Shown here piece after piece: positions 20,857-29,347 of a stretch of 64,000 nt of DNA. The notes below the pieces were generated by a model that had not been told where the DNA came from, did no database searches, and saw only the letters and a list, made by a program, of their open reading frames with translations. Within the stretch, counting starts at the first letter, position 1. Each line of letters opens with the position of its first letter. Both the position numbers and the translations under genes were made by a program. Origin of the DNA: Phaeosaccion multiseriatum (taxonomy: Eukaryota; Ochrophyta, other classes); contig OZ218961.1 of assembly GCA_965112735.1 (NCBI GenBank), forward strand, positions 1,302,001 through 1,366,000. Reading direction: 5' to 3'.

Positions 20857-22584
20857 CGGTCACCTTCTTGCGGGAGAGCCTGAGCTGGACGCCCTCCGTG
20901 GCGATGTTGAGCGACGGCCTTGGTCAGGTTGACGACATCCTCTATGTTCGTCCACTGCAGCCTGCAGCAGGGGTCCAGGACCCGCCCGTCCTTGGCCTTG
21001 AGAATCCCCTTGCGGACGTAGATACACTCCTCTGCTCTCCTCCTGTTGAGGGACTTGCCTGTGAGCTTGGGCACCGCCCACAAGAGAAGCCGACGCTCGA
21101 CTTCTGGCGTCGGCTTCTCTTGTGGGCGGTGCCCAAGCTCACAGGCAAGCCCCTCAACAGGAGGACAGCCGACGAGTGTATCTACGTCCGCAAGAAGCTT
21201 CTCAAGGCCAAGGACGGGCGGGTCCTGGACCCCTGCTGCAGGCTGCAGTGGACGAACATAGAGGATGTCGTCAACCTGACTAAACAGGCCGTCGCTCAAC
21301 ATCGCCACGGAGGGCGTCCAGCTCACCCCGATCGGTGGAGAAGAGCGCGTGAACGGCCCGCCGTCGGCCATTCTGCCTCCTCCTGCGCTTGCCCTTGTTG
21401 CCCTTCTTGAGACTGCCGATGCGCGACCGTTTCCTGTGGTTCACGCACACAGACATTGGTGGTGGGGGGGAAGGGCGAGGAGGAGCAAGGCTGTCAGCGA
21501 GTTTGTTATCGACAGGAGGTACGAGCCAAGCGCTGGCTGGGGAGCTGGGCAACAATCACCCCATCCCTGTTTGTGTTGTTCTACCACATACCATCATCGA
21601 TCATGCCGGAGAAGAAAGTAACGGCGGATTTGGCAAAGTCCGTCTGCGCTGCCTCCTCATCCTCGAGAGTTGGGGCGTCGGACATGGTGTAGCAGAAGAG
21701 CATCCTCCGGACGTGACTGAACCGGTCGGAGACCTTGCTGGAACCGTTGCCAGCGAGGATGCCAAGGATGATGGCCCACAGCTGCACAGTGGGTGGGTGG
21801 AGAGAGAGCGTGGCATGAGGGGGGGGAGGGGCGAGGGCAGCGGCGAGCGGGCCAGCCATGTACTCACGTGGGGGTGGCGTAGGGAGACGACGTAGATGAA
21901 GACCTCGCTCTTTGCTGTGTATGCTGCTGCCGCTGTACCTTCTTCCCACCGCGGCGCTTGCCTCCGACGATACGGAGATCGTCTCGCATGATGCGCATGA
22001 CCCCACGCTCGCTCTCTCCCGCCTTCAATCCCAGCTGAGCCTGGTCGGGACTGATGTAACTACCATCTGCCGCGAGGAGGCCCATGAGGGAGAGGAGCTC
22101 GCTCGCGGCGGAGTTCCCTTTTGCTGCCCAAGGAGTGAAGGGGCGATGGGCGGCGAGGGTCCGTTGGTGGGAACACCTTGCCCACTCTGGCCTCGAGCAC
22201 CATTGACAGCACAAACGAGCTGCTCACAGAAGTGGCCCGCTTGTAGAGCGATGCGGCACAAGTGAAGCTTGAAGTTCTGGAGGCTCAGGTTGGGAAGGAA
22301 GACGGGTCAGCCAGGCAGCTGAGGGATGTTGCATAGCTACTCGAACACACACACAGCCACAGCTAGCTAGTACTCACCAAAGGAGGTCCATGAAGACCAT
22401 ATACTGGCTGGTCATAGGTCTTGTTGGTCCCCCGTGCCTTTCTTCCGTCCTTGGCGTCCTTCTCCTGCTCATCCCCCGTATCGCCGTCGCCATCCTCGTC
22501 GGCGACTTGATGCTGGCTAATCTGCTCGAAGCGTGTCTCCACTTCGCCACAGAAGAAGAGCTGTCCTTGCCCCCCCCCACTCAT
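20857..22584 (-). CDS. Unrecognised multi-exon gene with a basic, probably nuclear, C-terminal part
   Basis: ATG at 22582-22584. Exon 1 (22378-22584) gives 69 residues, acidic in the middle, ending VYGLHGPPL before GTGAGTAC. A likely second exon near 22190-22285 reads NFKLHLCRIALQAGHFCEQL. Exon 3 (21868-22122) contains LRIVGGKRRGGKKVQRQQ and ends before GTGAGTA. Exon 4 (21592-21781) reads LWAIILGILAGNGSSKVSDR and ends before GTATGT. A further exon at about 21338-21453 has the basic stretch GSLKKGNKGKRRRRQNGRRR. A last segment below 21107 reads LLLWAVPKLTGKSLNRRRAE, then DGRVLDPCCRLQWTNIEDVV. The family is not recognised. The last segment has an inverted copy right next to it (21107-21324), which would sit antisense in the intron upstream. 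Splice sites are consistent, but the joins are my inference. Confidence 0.55.
20880..21324. repeat. Near-perfect palindrome: two ~217-bp arms, 10-bp loop
   Basis: The arms 20880-21096 and 21107-21324 are reverse complements with a 10-bp loop (tcgacttctg). The inner 60 bp or so match almost exactly. Elsewhere there are scattered differences, including a 3-bp indel (VVNLTKAVAQH versus VVNLTKQAVAQH) and amino-acid changes (SLNRRRAEE versus PLNRRTADE). The divergence argues against a simple cloning or assembly fold-back. The minus strand of the left arm and the plus strand of the right arm encode the same peptide. Confidence 0.9.
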
Positions 22585-22627
22585 TTGCTGTTCATAGCAA
22601 GGCGCTGGTGGTGCCCCGATTTAACGC

Positions 22628-22951
22628 CTAGGCATCTCTTGCTGACTCTCCCCCGCCCTCCTTCAGCAGACTTCTCCAGACTTCTCCAGCACGCACAAGC
22701 AGCATATTCATTACGAAGAACAACAGGACGGGCGGCGAGGCTTCTCGGTGCACCATCCAGTATGCGAGGGGCAAGACCAGGGCCATCCCGGAGACGAAGC
22801 AGCATTCCCCCTCCTCCTCCTCGAGCGAGACGTCTTGTTGGGCCACCGTCTGTGCCAACCGTCTTCTTGGGCCAGCCAAGGCTGCCGCGGTGAACCCCGC
22901 CAAGAAGGCGTCCACCGAAGCCAACGCCCGCGAGAGGAGCAACAGCAACAA
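22628..22951 (-). CDS. Small membrane protein, left member of a head-to-head pair
   Basis: A frame on the minus strand ends at TAG (22628-22630). It begins with a hydrophobic, signal-like stretch (LLLLLSRALASVDAFLAGFT). A second hydrophobic stretch follows (GMALVLPLAYWMVH, then PPVLLFFVMNMLLVRAGEVW), and it ends with a short polar tail. No ATG is visible at the N terminus, so an upstream exon or ATG is missing from my reading. The stop lies only 44 bp before the ATG of the next minus-strand gene (22584). The twin at 23141-23504 keeps the same C terminus, so the frame has been conserved. Family not recognised. Confidence 0.45.
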   Translation of the reverse strand: MLLLLLSRALASVDAFLAGFTAAALAGPRRRLAQTVAQQDVSLEEEEGECCFVSGMALVLPLAYWMVHREASPPVLLFFVMNMLLVRAGEVWRSLLKEGGGESARDA

Positions 22952-23140
22952 AACCCCCGTGCGTGCGTGCCGGGTTCCAAAATAAGGGAAACCAATGTTA
23001 CATGGGAACCGCCCTTCAGTCTACAAAAACAAGGGTACACAACAAGAAAGAGGGATTGCGTGAGAGCGAGGCGAGCGGGCAATTACGCTTCGTGCCTTCA
23101 CACACGTACAGATTGGAGGGCGGTTCCCATGTAGCATTGA

Positions 23141-23504
23141 TTGCCCTTGTTTTGGAACCCGGCACGCGCGGGGGTTTTGTTGCTGTTGCTCCTCTCGCGG
23201 GCGTTGGCTTCGGTGGACGCCTTCTTGGCGGGGTTCACCGCGGCATCCTTGGCTGGCCCAAGAAGACCGTTGGCACAGACGGTGGCCCAAGAAGACTGGC
23301 CGCCGGAGCGGGCGAGGACTGGGAGGAGGGGTGATGCTCCTCCGTCTCCGGGATGGCCCGAGTCTTGCCCCGCGCACGCTTGACGGTGCGCCAAGCGCTT
23401 GTGCTGCTGTTGTTCTTCGGAATGAACATGCTGCTTGTGCGTGCTGGAGAAGTCTGGAGAAGTCTGCCGAAGGAGGGCGGGGGAGAGTCAGCAAGAGATG
23501 CCTA
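23141..23504 (+). CDS. Small membrane protein, right member of the head-to-head pair (probably frameshifted)
   Basis: This is the inverted copy of the 22628-22951 gene. The N-terminal part (LLLLLLSRALASVDAFLAGF) is in one frame to about 23300. The C-terminal part (ALVLLLFFGMNMLLVRAGEV, ending ARDA and stop at 23502-23504) is in another, so an indel near 23310-23335 breaks the frame relative to the left copy. The peptide match at both ends shows descent from the same gene. It is either a pseudogene or spliced across the break. Confidence 0.45.
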
Positions 23505-23823
23505 GGCGTTAAATGGGGGCATTACCAGCGCCTTGCTACGCACGAACAGCAGCGAATGGGGGGGGGGGCAAGGACATGGGTTCCGATAACTACCGCGGCA
23601 GTGTTAGTGTTAGTGTTAGTGCAGCGTTAGTGTTTGACGCACCTGTGTTGTCTCTGCTTCCGCGCGATGAGTGGCTGCGGAGCAACATATCCACGCGAAC
23701 CAAAGGGGTCACAGATTGCGCATCCGCGGAGGCCTCTGTACCATTTGGGGCGGAGAACCAATCGACTTCGCTGCTGGAGTTTTTTTTTTTTTTGAAAACG
23801 TTTTGCTTCTTACAACGGCCGCA

Positions 23824-24234
23824 ATGCCTCTCTTTCAAGCCCACCAAGGCTTTTCTGTGTTGGGGATTGGCGGGGGGGCTCCCATCTGCGTCGCAGTCGC
23901 CCACGCTGTGCTGAAAGGCCAAGTCGAGAGGCTAGCACTGGCGCTTGGCTTGCCATTGCTCACGGAACACGACGTTGCTTCAGACAGACAAGGGCTTCGC
24001 ATCGTGGTCTGGGAGAAGCCCTTCGGTAAGGACAGAGAGGATTTGCACGCCGTCACGAGTCTCCCGAACGTCTGGGTCATTAGCCCTCGGTGCTTCTTGC
24101 ATGCTTGCAAAGAGGCGATCGCGAGAGATGACTACCATTCTCTAAGGATTGGAAGAGGAGGGAATCACCACCGCGTGGCCTTCGTGGAGAAAAGCGACAA
24201 CGCCGCCTACAGCCCCCGCCCAACGAAGACTTGA
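23824..24234 (+). CDS. BRCT-like domain protein (possibly frameshifted at its 3' end)
   Basis: ATG at 23824 and TGA at 24232-24234 give 136 codons. Residues about 8-100 resemble a BRCT fold: an N-terminal GFSVLGIGGGAP strand/loop, a helix KGQVERLALALG, then GLRIVVWEKPFG, and a C-terminal VWVISPRCFLHACKEAIARD helix with the W(V/I)xSPxxxxxC pattern of BRCT domains. BRCT domains bind phosphoproteins or DNA ends in repair. The stop overlaps an ATG (TGATG) of a second frame, 24234-24611. That frame begins with an acidic stretch (MDVSSDQEDDEELLPRLEE) and could be the continuation after a one-base frameshift. The BRCT call is a resemblance only. Confidence 0.4.
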   Translation: MPLFQAHQGFSVLGIGGGAPICVAVAHAVLKGQVERLALALGLPLLTEHDVASDRQGLRIVVWEKPFGKDREDLHAVTSLPNVWVISPRCFLHACKEAIARDDYHSLRIGRGGNHHRVAFVEKSDNAAYSPRPTKT

Positions 24235-24611
24235 TGGACGTTTCCTCGGACCAAGAGGACGACGAGGAGCTTCTGCCGCGCTTGGAGGAAACAAGCATTG
24301 CGAAGCGTGAGAGAATCGGAGGCACACAAGTAGTACGAGAGCAAGCGTTACGACCGATATGCGGGAGCGGAGGAGGGCGGGGAGCATTCCCATCGACGAT
24401 TCGTTCCCTTGTTCTTCGCCCCTCCGCTGCACAGCCAGGGGCTTTGCCTCGCGGGCCTGCTTCAAGCAAAGGAGGATTGGCTCGCTTCAGGAGCTGCACC
24501 TCCTATCATAGGACTAGTATTCAATGTCATGACCGTTCCTTCCATCCATCACGCCTTTCCGCCGCTCTACGCTCGCTCCGGCCCTGGCTGCTCCTCCGCC
24601 GCGGCATGTAG

Positions 24612-25660
24612 GCACGTCACGGCTCCTCGCGTCGCTCAGCGCATGGAGTGCTCTAGTCCTGTCTCATGGTCCGCCAATCAAGGGCGTTCAATATTGAAGC
24701 AAGACACGGAGGAGGGAAACATGCCATGTAGTATACAAGAAGAGCGTGGTAGGGGAGGTTCTCCCGTAACTGCGTCAAGCAAAGCTGTGAGATTCAGAGG
24801 CGCGGTAGTAGTTCTTGTGGAGCCAATGTTTTAAGACAGCCACTGCAGGGCCATCAACGCGGCCCACGGCCCACGCACAGCAAAAAAAGCGGACGTTACG
24901 TACATATTTACATAAGTTTGCATAAGGAACTGGTGGAGCTGCTGAGCGAAATAAGCAATGACCTGTAGCCGCTTGCTGCACCGGATTCCGCTGCTTGACC
25001 TGAAGAGGCATCATCCCATCCTACGGGCACTGGCACGCCGCCATCTTCCGAAAGTACATTGTCGTTCGCCCCGACTAGGAGCCACACCATCGAGCTGACC
25101 CTTGTGCTCTGCTGCGCTACAGCACGTCTCTCCTCCGTGCTGGAGCAGTGCCGGGACTCAGGCAGGTTGTTGCCCACCCGTAATCTCTGCGCTGCAGCCC
25201 GTGCCGTCCTCCGTGCTCGAGCTATCGTGCGAAGCGTGGGCTGCTGGGGACTCGTGACCTCTGCGGCCGCTACCAAACAGCACGTGACGTCCTCGCTGCC
25301 ACAACAGCTGTACCGGAACTAAGGTTGCTGATCCTTGTTCTCTCCGCTACAGCATGTGCGGCCCTCCGTCCTAGAATGATGCCTGCTGCTCGCTTTGTTT
25401 CGCCCTCAGCTGGTGCATATCCCTCCTGCCTCCTTTGCTGCCTCCGCCCCTTCCCCACCGTATTCCCTGGCTGCCACTCGCGTCTGCCGTCGTGGTGGAG
25501 GCAACGTGGTCCTCCAGAGAAACCAGCCTCGCCATTGAAAGAGTCTCTCTGTCATCCTGCTGAGTCATGGTTGGTGGCCGCCCGTGCGGAGCAGGAGGGG
25601 GGGGGGGGGGCACAGCAGCTGCTGCAGGCCTCCTGCTGGCGGGTAGCTGTGGTGGACACG
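24612..25660. other. Mostly non-coding region with family C repeats
   Basis: No gene is secure here. Minus-strand frames at 24908-25276 and 25371-25613 are open but unrecognised. The second (TMTQQDDRETLSMARLVSLE) could be a replacement 3' exon for GAD copy 1. Three minus-strand copies of the dispersed family C repeat lie at about 25100-25150, 25178-25216 and 25326-25372. Confidence 0.4.
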
Positions 25661-26068
25661 ATACTCACTCACTCCCTCACTCACTCACTCACTCACTCAC
25701 TCACTCACTCACTCACTCACTCACTCACTCACTCACTCACTCGCCCCTTCACTCACTCACTCACTCCACTCACTCCACTCACTTTACTCACTCACTCACG
25801 CACTCACTTACTGACTCACGCACTCACTCACTCACTCACTCACTTACATACTGACTCACGTACTTACTGACTCACTCACTCACTCACCCACTCACTCACT
25901 CACTCACTCACTCACTCACTCACTCACTCACTCACTCACTCACTCACTCACTCACTACCTCACTCACTCAGTCAGTCCCTCACGCACTCACCCACTCACT
26001 CACTCACTCACTCACTCCCTCACTCACTCACGCACTCACTGACGCACGCACGCACTCACATACGCACG
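25661..26068. repeat. (TCAC)n tract = (GTGA)n downstream of a minus-strand donor
   Basis: Read on the minus strand, this tract begins at the GAD copy 1 splice donor (CCG/GTGCGTGCG at 26071). It continues as GTGA and GTGC units for about 400 bp. Confidence 0.9.
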
Positions 26069-26071
26069 CAC

Positions 26072-28379
26072 CGGCGTCTCCAGCTCGAGGGGAGTGGTGG
26101 GGTGCTGCTGGAAGAAGGAGAAGGCGGCGAGGATGTCGCTCATCAACATTTCCGCCAAGTCACGCGAGAAGTTCGCCTTCACCACCACCCGCATGATGGC
26201 CTGGGGGGAGGAGGGGGATGAATGGGTATGAGTGAGTGAGGAGAGGCAGCCAGAGGGGGGGAGGGAGGGAGAGAGGGAGGGAGGGAGAGAGGGACAGGGA
26301 GGGAAGGAGTGAGGGAAGGAGGGAGGGAGAGGGGACGACGAAGAGAGGGACAAAGAGAGGGAGAGGAGGAGAGGGAAGGAGGGAAGGAGAGAAGGTCAGT
26401 TGCGTCAGGGTGCTGGATGAAAATAGAGCACTCATGGCACGAAGCTCTGAGCATCATGACCGGCTCATGCGCTGTGGAGAGTCCTCTTGCGCCTTCGCCC
26501 ACCCTCTCATCCACACCCAGACGCGCACCCACGCCCTCACGCACCCACGCACCCACGCACGCACACGCTCCCACACACACGCCCATACGCACTCACGCAC
26601 TCACGCACTCACGCACCCACGCACGCACACACGCACACGCACTCACCCACTCACGCACACACCCACGCACCCACGCACCCACGCACCCACGCACCCACGC
26701 ACCCACGCACTCACTCAGTCACGCACCCACACACCCTCGCACAAACACACACCATGTCAGTGGCGCCCTGTGGGCACGTGTAGGCCGGAACTATCCAGCC
26801 CTTGTTGCGAAGCTTGTCCTGGAGGTCGAATACGCTGCAGTTGGCGCCAGCGGTGAGACTCCACGCCACCACGGGGATGTGCGCCTTGTCCACGATGGTC
26901 ACCATGCCCTGAGGGGTAAGAGGGAGGGAGGGGGTGTTTCCCATCCAGTACTTATGTTGTAAGTCAGGCCATCCAATGCCATCCTTTGAAGTGAGTGTTT
27001 GTGTGCTCACCGTCTTGACGAGCGACGAGCGCAAGAACTCGGCATTCTCCTGAGTGCGGCGCGTCGCAGCGGCGGGCAAGGGGAGAGGAGCGTGAAGGGA
27101 GGGAAACGTCGTGGGTGAGAAGCAAGTGGAGGGGCGGTGGGCAACAAAGAGGAGGGGCAAAGGCATGATTGGAGCTGCTCACTCACTCACACACTCAATC
27201 GCTCATCACTCGCTCAATCACTCGCTCAATCACTCACGCATGCACTCACTCACTCACTCACTCACTCACTCACTCACTCACTCACTCACCCACTCACCCA
27301 CTCACCCAGTCACCCAGTCACCCAGTCACCCACTCACACTCACTCACTTACTCACTCACTCACTCACCCACTCACTCACTATCTCACTCACTATCTCACT
27401 CACTATCTCACTCACCCACTCACCCACTCACCAACTCACTCACTATCTCACTCACTCACCCAGTCACTCACTATCTCACTCACTCACTCACTATCTCACT
27501 CACCCACCCACTCACCCACCCACCCACTCACCATACAGTTACGCTGATCACATCACGAGAAGAAGAACAGAAGAGCCCCGCCACCGGTAGCGAGAGAAGC
27601 GACAGACAGAGGGAGAGTAACAAGGGGCCGGTGAAGGTGCGACACAAGTGAACAGGAATGGTCTGGAGGGATTGACCGACCTCCACTGAAAGTCAGGCAA
27701 GAAGGAGCCTTCACCTCCACTCGCTTGAGCTGAAAATGCCACCAAAGCAGCTCAGTTAAGCGAAGAGAAAGAGAGAGAGTGGAGGCGCTGTGAGGTGCGT
27801 GAAACTGTATGCCATGCAGATTGCTGTTGGCCCTGGCACAAGCAGGTCGGTTTCTGTAGTCGTACTGGGCAGTCGTGTACGGGTAGTGGCCGTCGCCACC
27901 ACAGACGGCAAGTAGACTGCACCTGAAAATACCCGGACTTGCCCAAGCTTGTCATGGAAGTCGACGCAGTGCAGCACAGATATAGCACAGCACAGCAGTT
28001 GGTGATACAGCACGGAGGGACAGGTATGTAGGGCCGCAGAGCAAGAGACGAAAACCACACGCAACAAACGCGTAGAGAGGGGGGAAGATAAGGGGGAAAG
28101 CTTCGAGTGGGGTCCGAGGACCATCGTGCGTCACAGGACCTCGGCTCGGAAACTGCAACTCGCCACTTCCATCCAGTGCCATCCAGCGTTGCCCTCTGAC
28201 ACTCCGTACTGACTGACCGACTCTTTGGTATTCAGTAATTCACTCGCTTACTGGCTCACGCACTCCCTCAGTCAGTGAGTCATTCAGTCCGTCACTGACT
28301 TACCAGATGAAGTTATAGTACTGTGCGACGATGTTGCCGGAGCTTTTAGAGAAATTGAGCGTGAAGGACGCCTGGTCAC
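26072..28379 (-). CDS. Glutamate decarboxylase C-terminal half, copy 1 (truncated)
   Basis: GAD is the PLP enzyme converting glutamate to GABA. Exons on the minus strand, 5' to 3': 28304-28379 (DQASFTLNFSKSSGNIVAQY), 27011-27049 (ENAEFLRSSLVKT), 26753-26908 (PVVAWSLTAGANCSVFDLQD, then RNKGWIVPAYTCPQG) and 26072-26200 (RVVVKANFSRDLAEMLMSDI). These match the plant/bacterial-type GAD C-terminal half in order (DQPTFTLNFS, ENARYL, GWIVPAYTMP, RVVIREDFSRTLAE). A short exon ending at CTGTATG/GTGAGT (27530) may precede 27011-27049. The N-terminal half with the PLP lysine is absent. The terminal exon found in copies 2 and 3 is missing. Copy 1 also lacks about 0.5 kb upstream that copies 2 and 3 share. 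It is probably a gene fragment or pseudogene. Confidence 0.7.
27180..27530. repeat. (TCAC/CCAC)n intron repeat, GAD copy 1
   Basis: On the minus strand this starts directly at the donor after CTGTATG (GTGAGTGGGTGGG) and continues as GTGA/GTGG units. The equivalents are at 34150-34482 in copy 2 and 41004-41290 in copy 3. Confidence 0.9.
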
Positions 28380-28773
28380 CTCCCACTGCCAAGGGGTGGG
28401 GAGGGACAGATGGCAGTAGATGGGCTGATAGAAGGAGGGTGATGTGCACAGAGAGCATAGAGAGCAGATGAGAGGAGATGAGACGACATGCACATACCCC
28501 ACCCACCCACGCACCGACCCACTCGAACCAAAACCAACCCAACATTTGCAAAGTGCTTCCACCCTTGTTGGCTGCTTGCTGGCTCCACTCTTCCGTCCCC
28601 AGCCAGGGCCCCCGCCAGCCTCCCAGCCAACCTCACCCGCAGGTACTCCTCTCCCCCTCCTTCCTACTTGTTTCTTTGTGTCCTCCTGTCGTACCTCTTG
28701 AGCTGGCGGCCGTGAGGCGACTTGCTGTCGTTGTACCTCGCTCCGAGCAAGGTGCCACGGAAGACTGGTTTCT

Positions 28774-28860
28774 TGTCCTCTTCCTCCTCCTCCTCCTCCT
28801 CCTCCTCCTCCTCCTCCTCCTCCTCCTCCTCCTCCTCCTCCTCCTCCTCCTCCTCCTCCG
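28774..28860. repeat. (CCT)n trinucleotide tract
   Basis: A CTC/TCC run of about 85 bp between GAD copy 1 and FNIP copy 1. The equivalent in unit 2 (36362-36398) is much shorter, so the tract has changed length since the duplication. Confidence 0.9.
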
Positions 28861-28869
28861 CTGGAGCCT

Positions 28870-29347
28870 CTGCTGCTGCTGGCTGCTGCTCAGGTGGCTT
28901 TGCATCACTCCCGCTGCTACATCGCCTCCGGGGAGAGGCCGGCGAGAGTGACCGCTTGCGAAGAGGCTGCTGCTGCTAACGGAGCTGCTGCCTCGGCTTT
29001 CCCTGTTGTCGTCCCTGTCAGGCTCAGACTCTCTGGACCAAGGGGAGGAGGTCTGCGGGAACCCATGATGTGTGCCTGTTGGTTCTTTCCAAGACCCCAC
29101 CCCAACCTCAGCAGCTTTTCTTTACTTTTGGGAGGCGGCGAAATCGTAAGTCAAGGAAGGCGTGGAGGCCGGCCCTTCCCCCCAAAGCTATTTCCCCATC
29201 CTCCTTCCCCCGTCATTGTGAGCACACGGCGGACAACCTCCCTTCCAACCCCTCGCCCTACCTGCCCCGCTCTCTGCTTGTTTGGGTGAGTTTTCCGTCG
29301 AGAGAGGAGTTTATTCGGTGAGTAGGCGGAGAGAGAAGAAGAAAGAA
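28870..29347. promoter_or_regulatory. Shared upstream region of GAD (-) and FNIP (+) genes, unit 1
   Basis: This region is highly conserved with 36415-36864 in unit 2 and lies between the divergent gene pair, so it probably holds both promoters. A minus-strand frame here (ATG near 29066, MGSRRPPPLGPESLSLTGTT) is also conserved between the units. It might be a 5' exon of the minus-strand gene. Confidence 0.4.

Larger units (their letters stand above)
22560..23577. repeat. Inverted repeat with ~460-bp arms and ~85-bp loop
   Basis: Left arm about 22560-23022, right arm about 23108-23577. Shared sequence runs from a C/G homopolymer by an ATG at the outer ends, through a small membrane-protein frame, to 'catgggaaccgccct' at the inner ends. 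Differences are spread along the arms (substitutions and indels), so it is an aged duplication. The result is a head-to-head pair of related small genes. Confidence 0.9.

Noticed and set aside
20880-23577. Palindromes as pure assembly or amplification artefacts
   Set aside because: Fold-back artefacts give identical arms. These arms differ by scattered substitutions and indels, including changes that keep the reading frame.
26930-26960. HKYW on the minus strand, considered as the GAD PLP-lysine motif (GHKYG)
   Set aside because: It lies in the short intron between two C-terminal exons, downstream of where the lysine should be, without the surrounding SGHKYG context.
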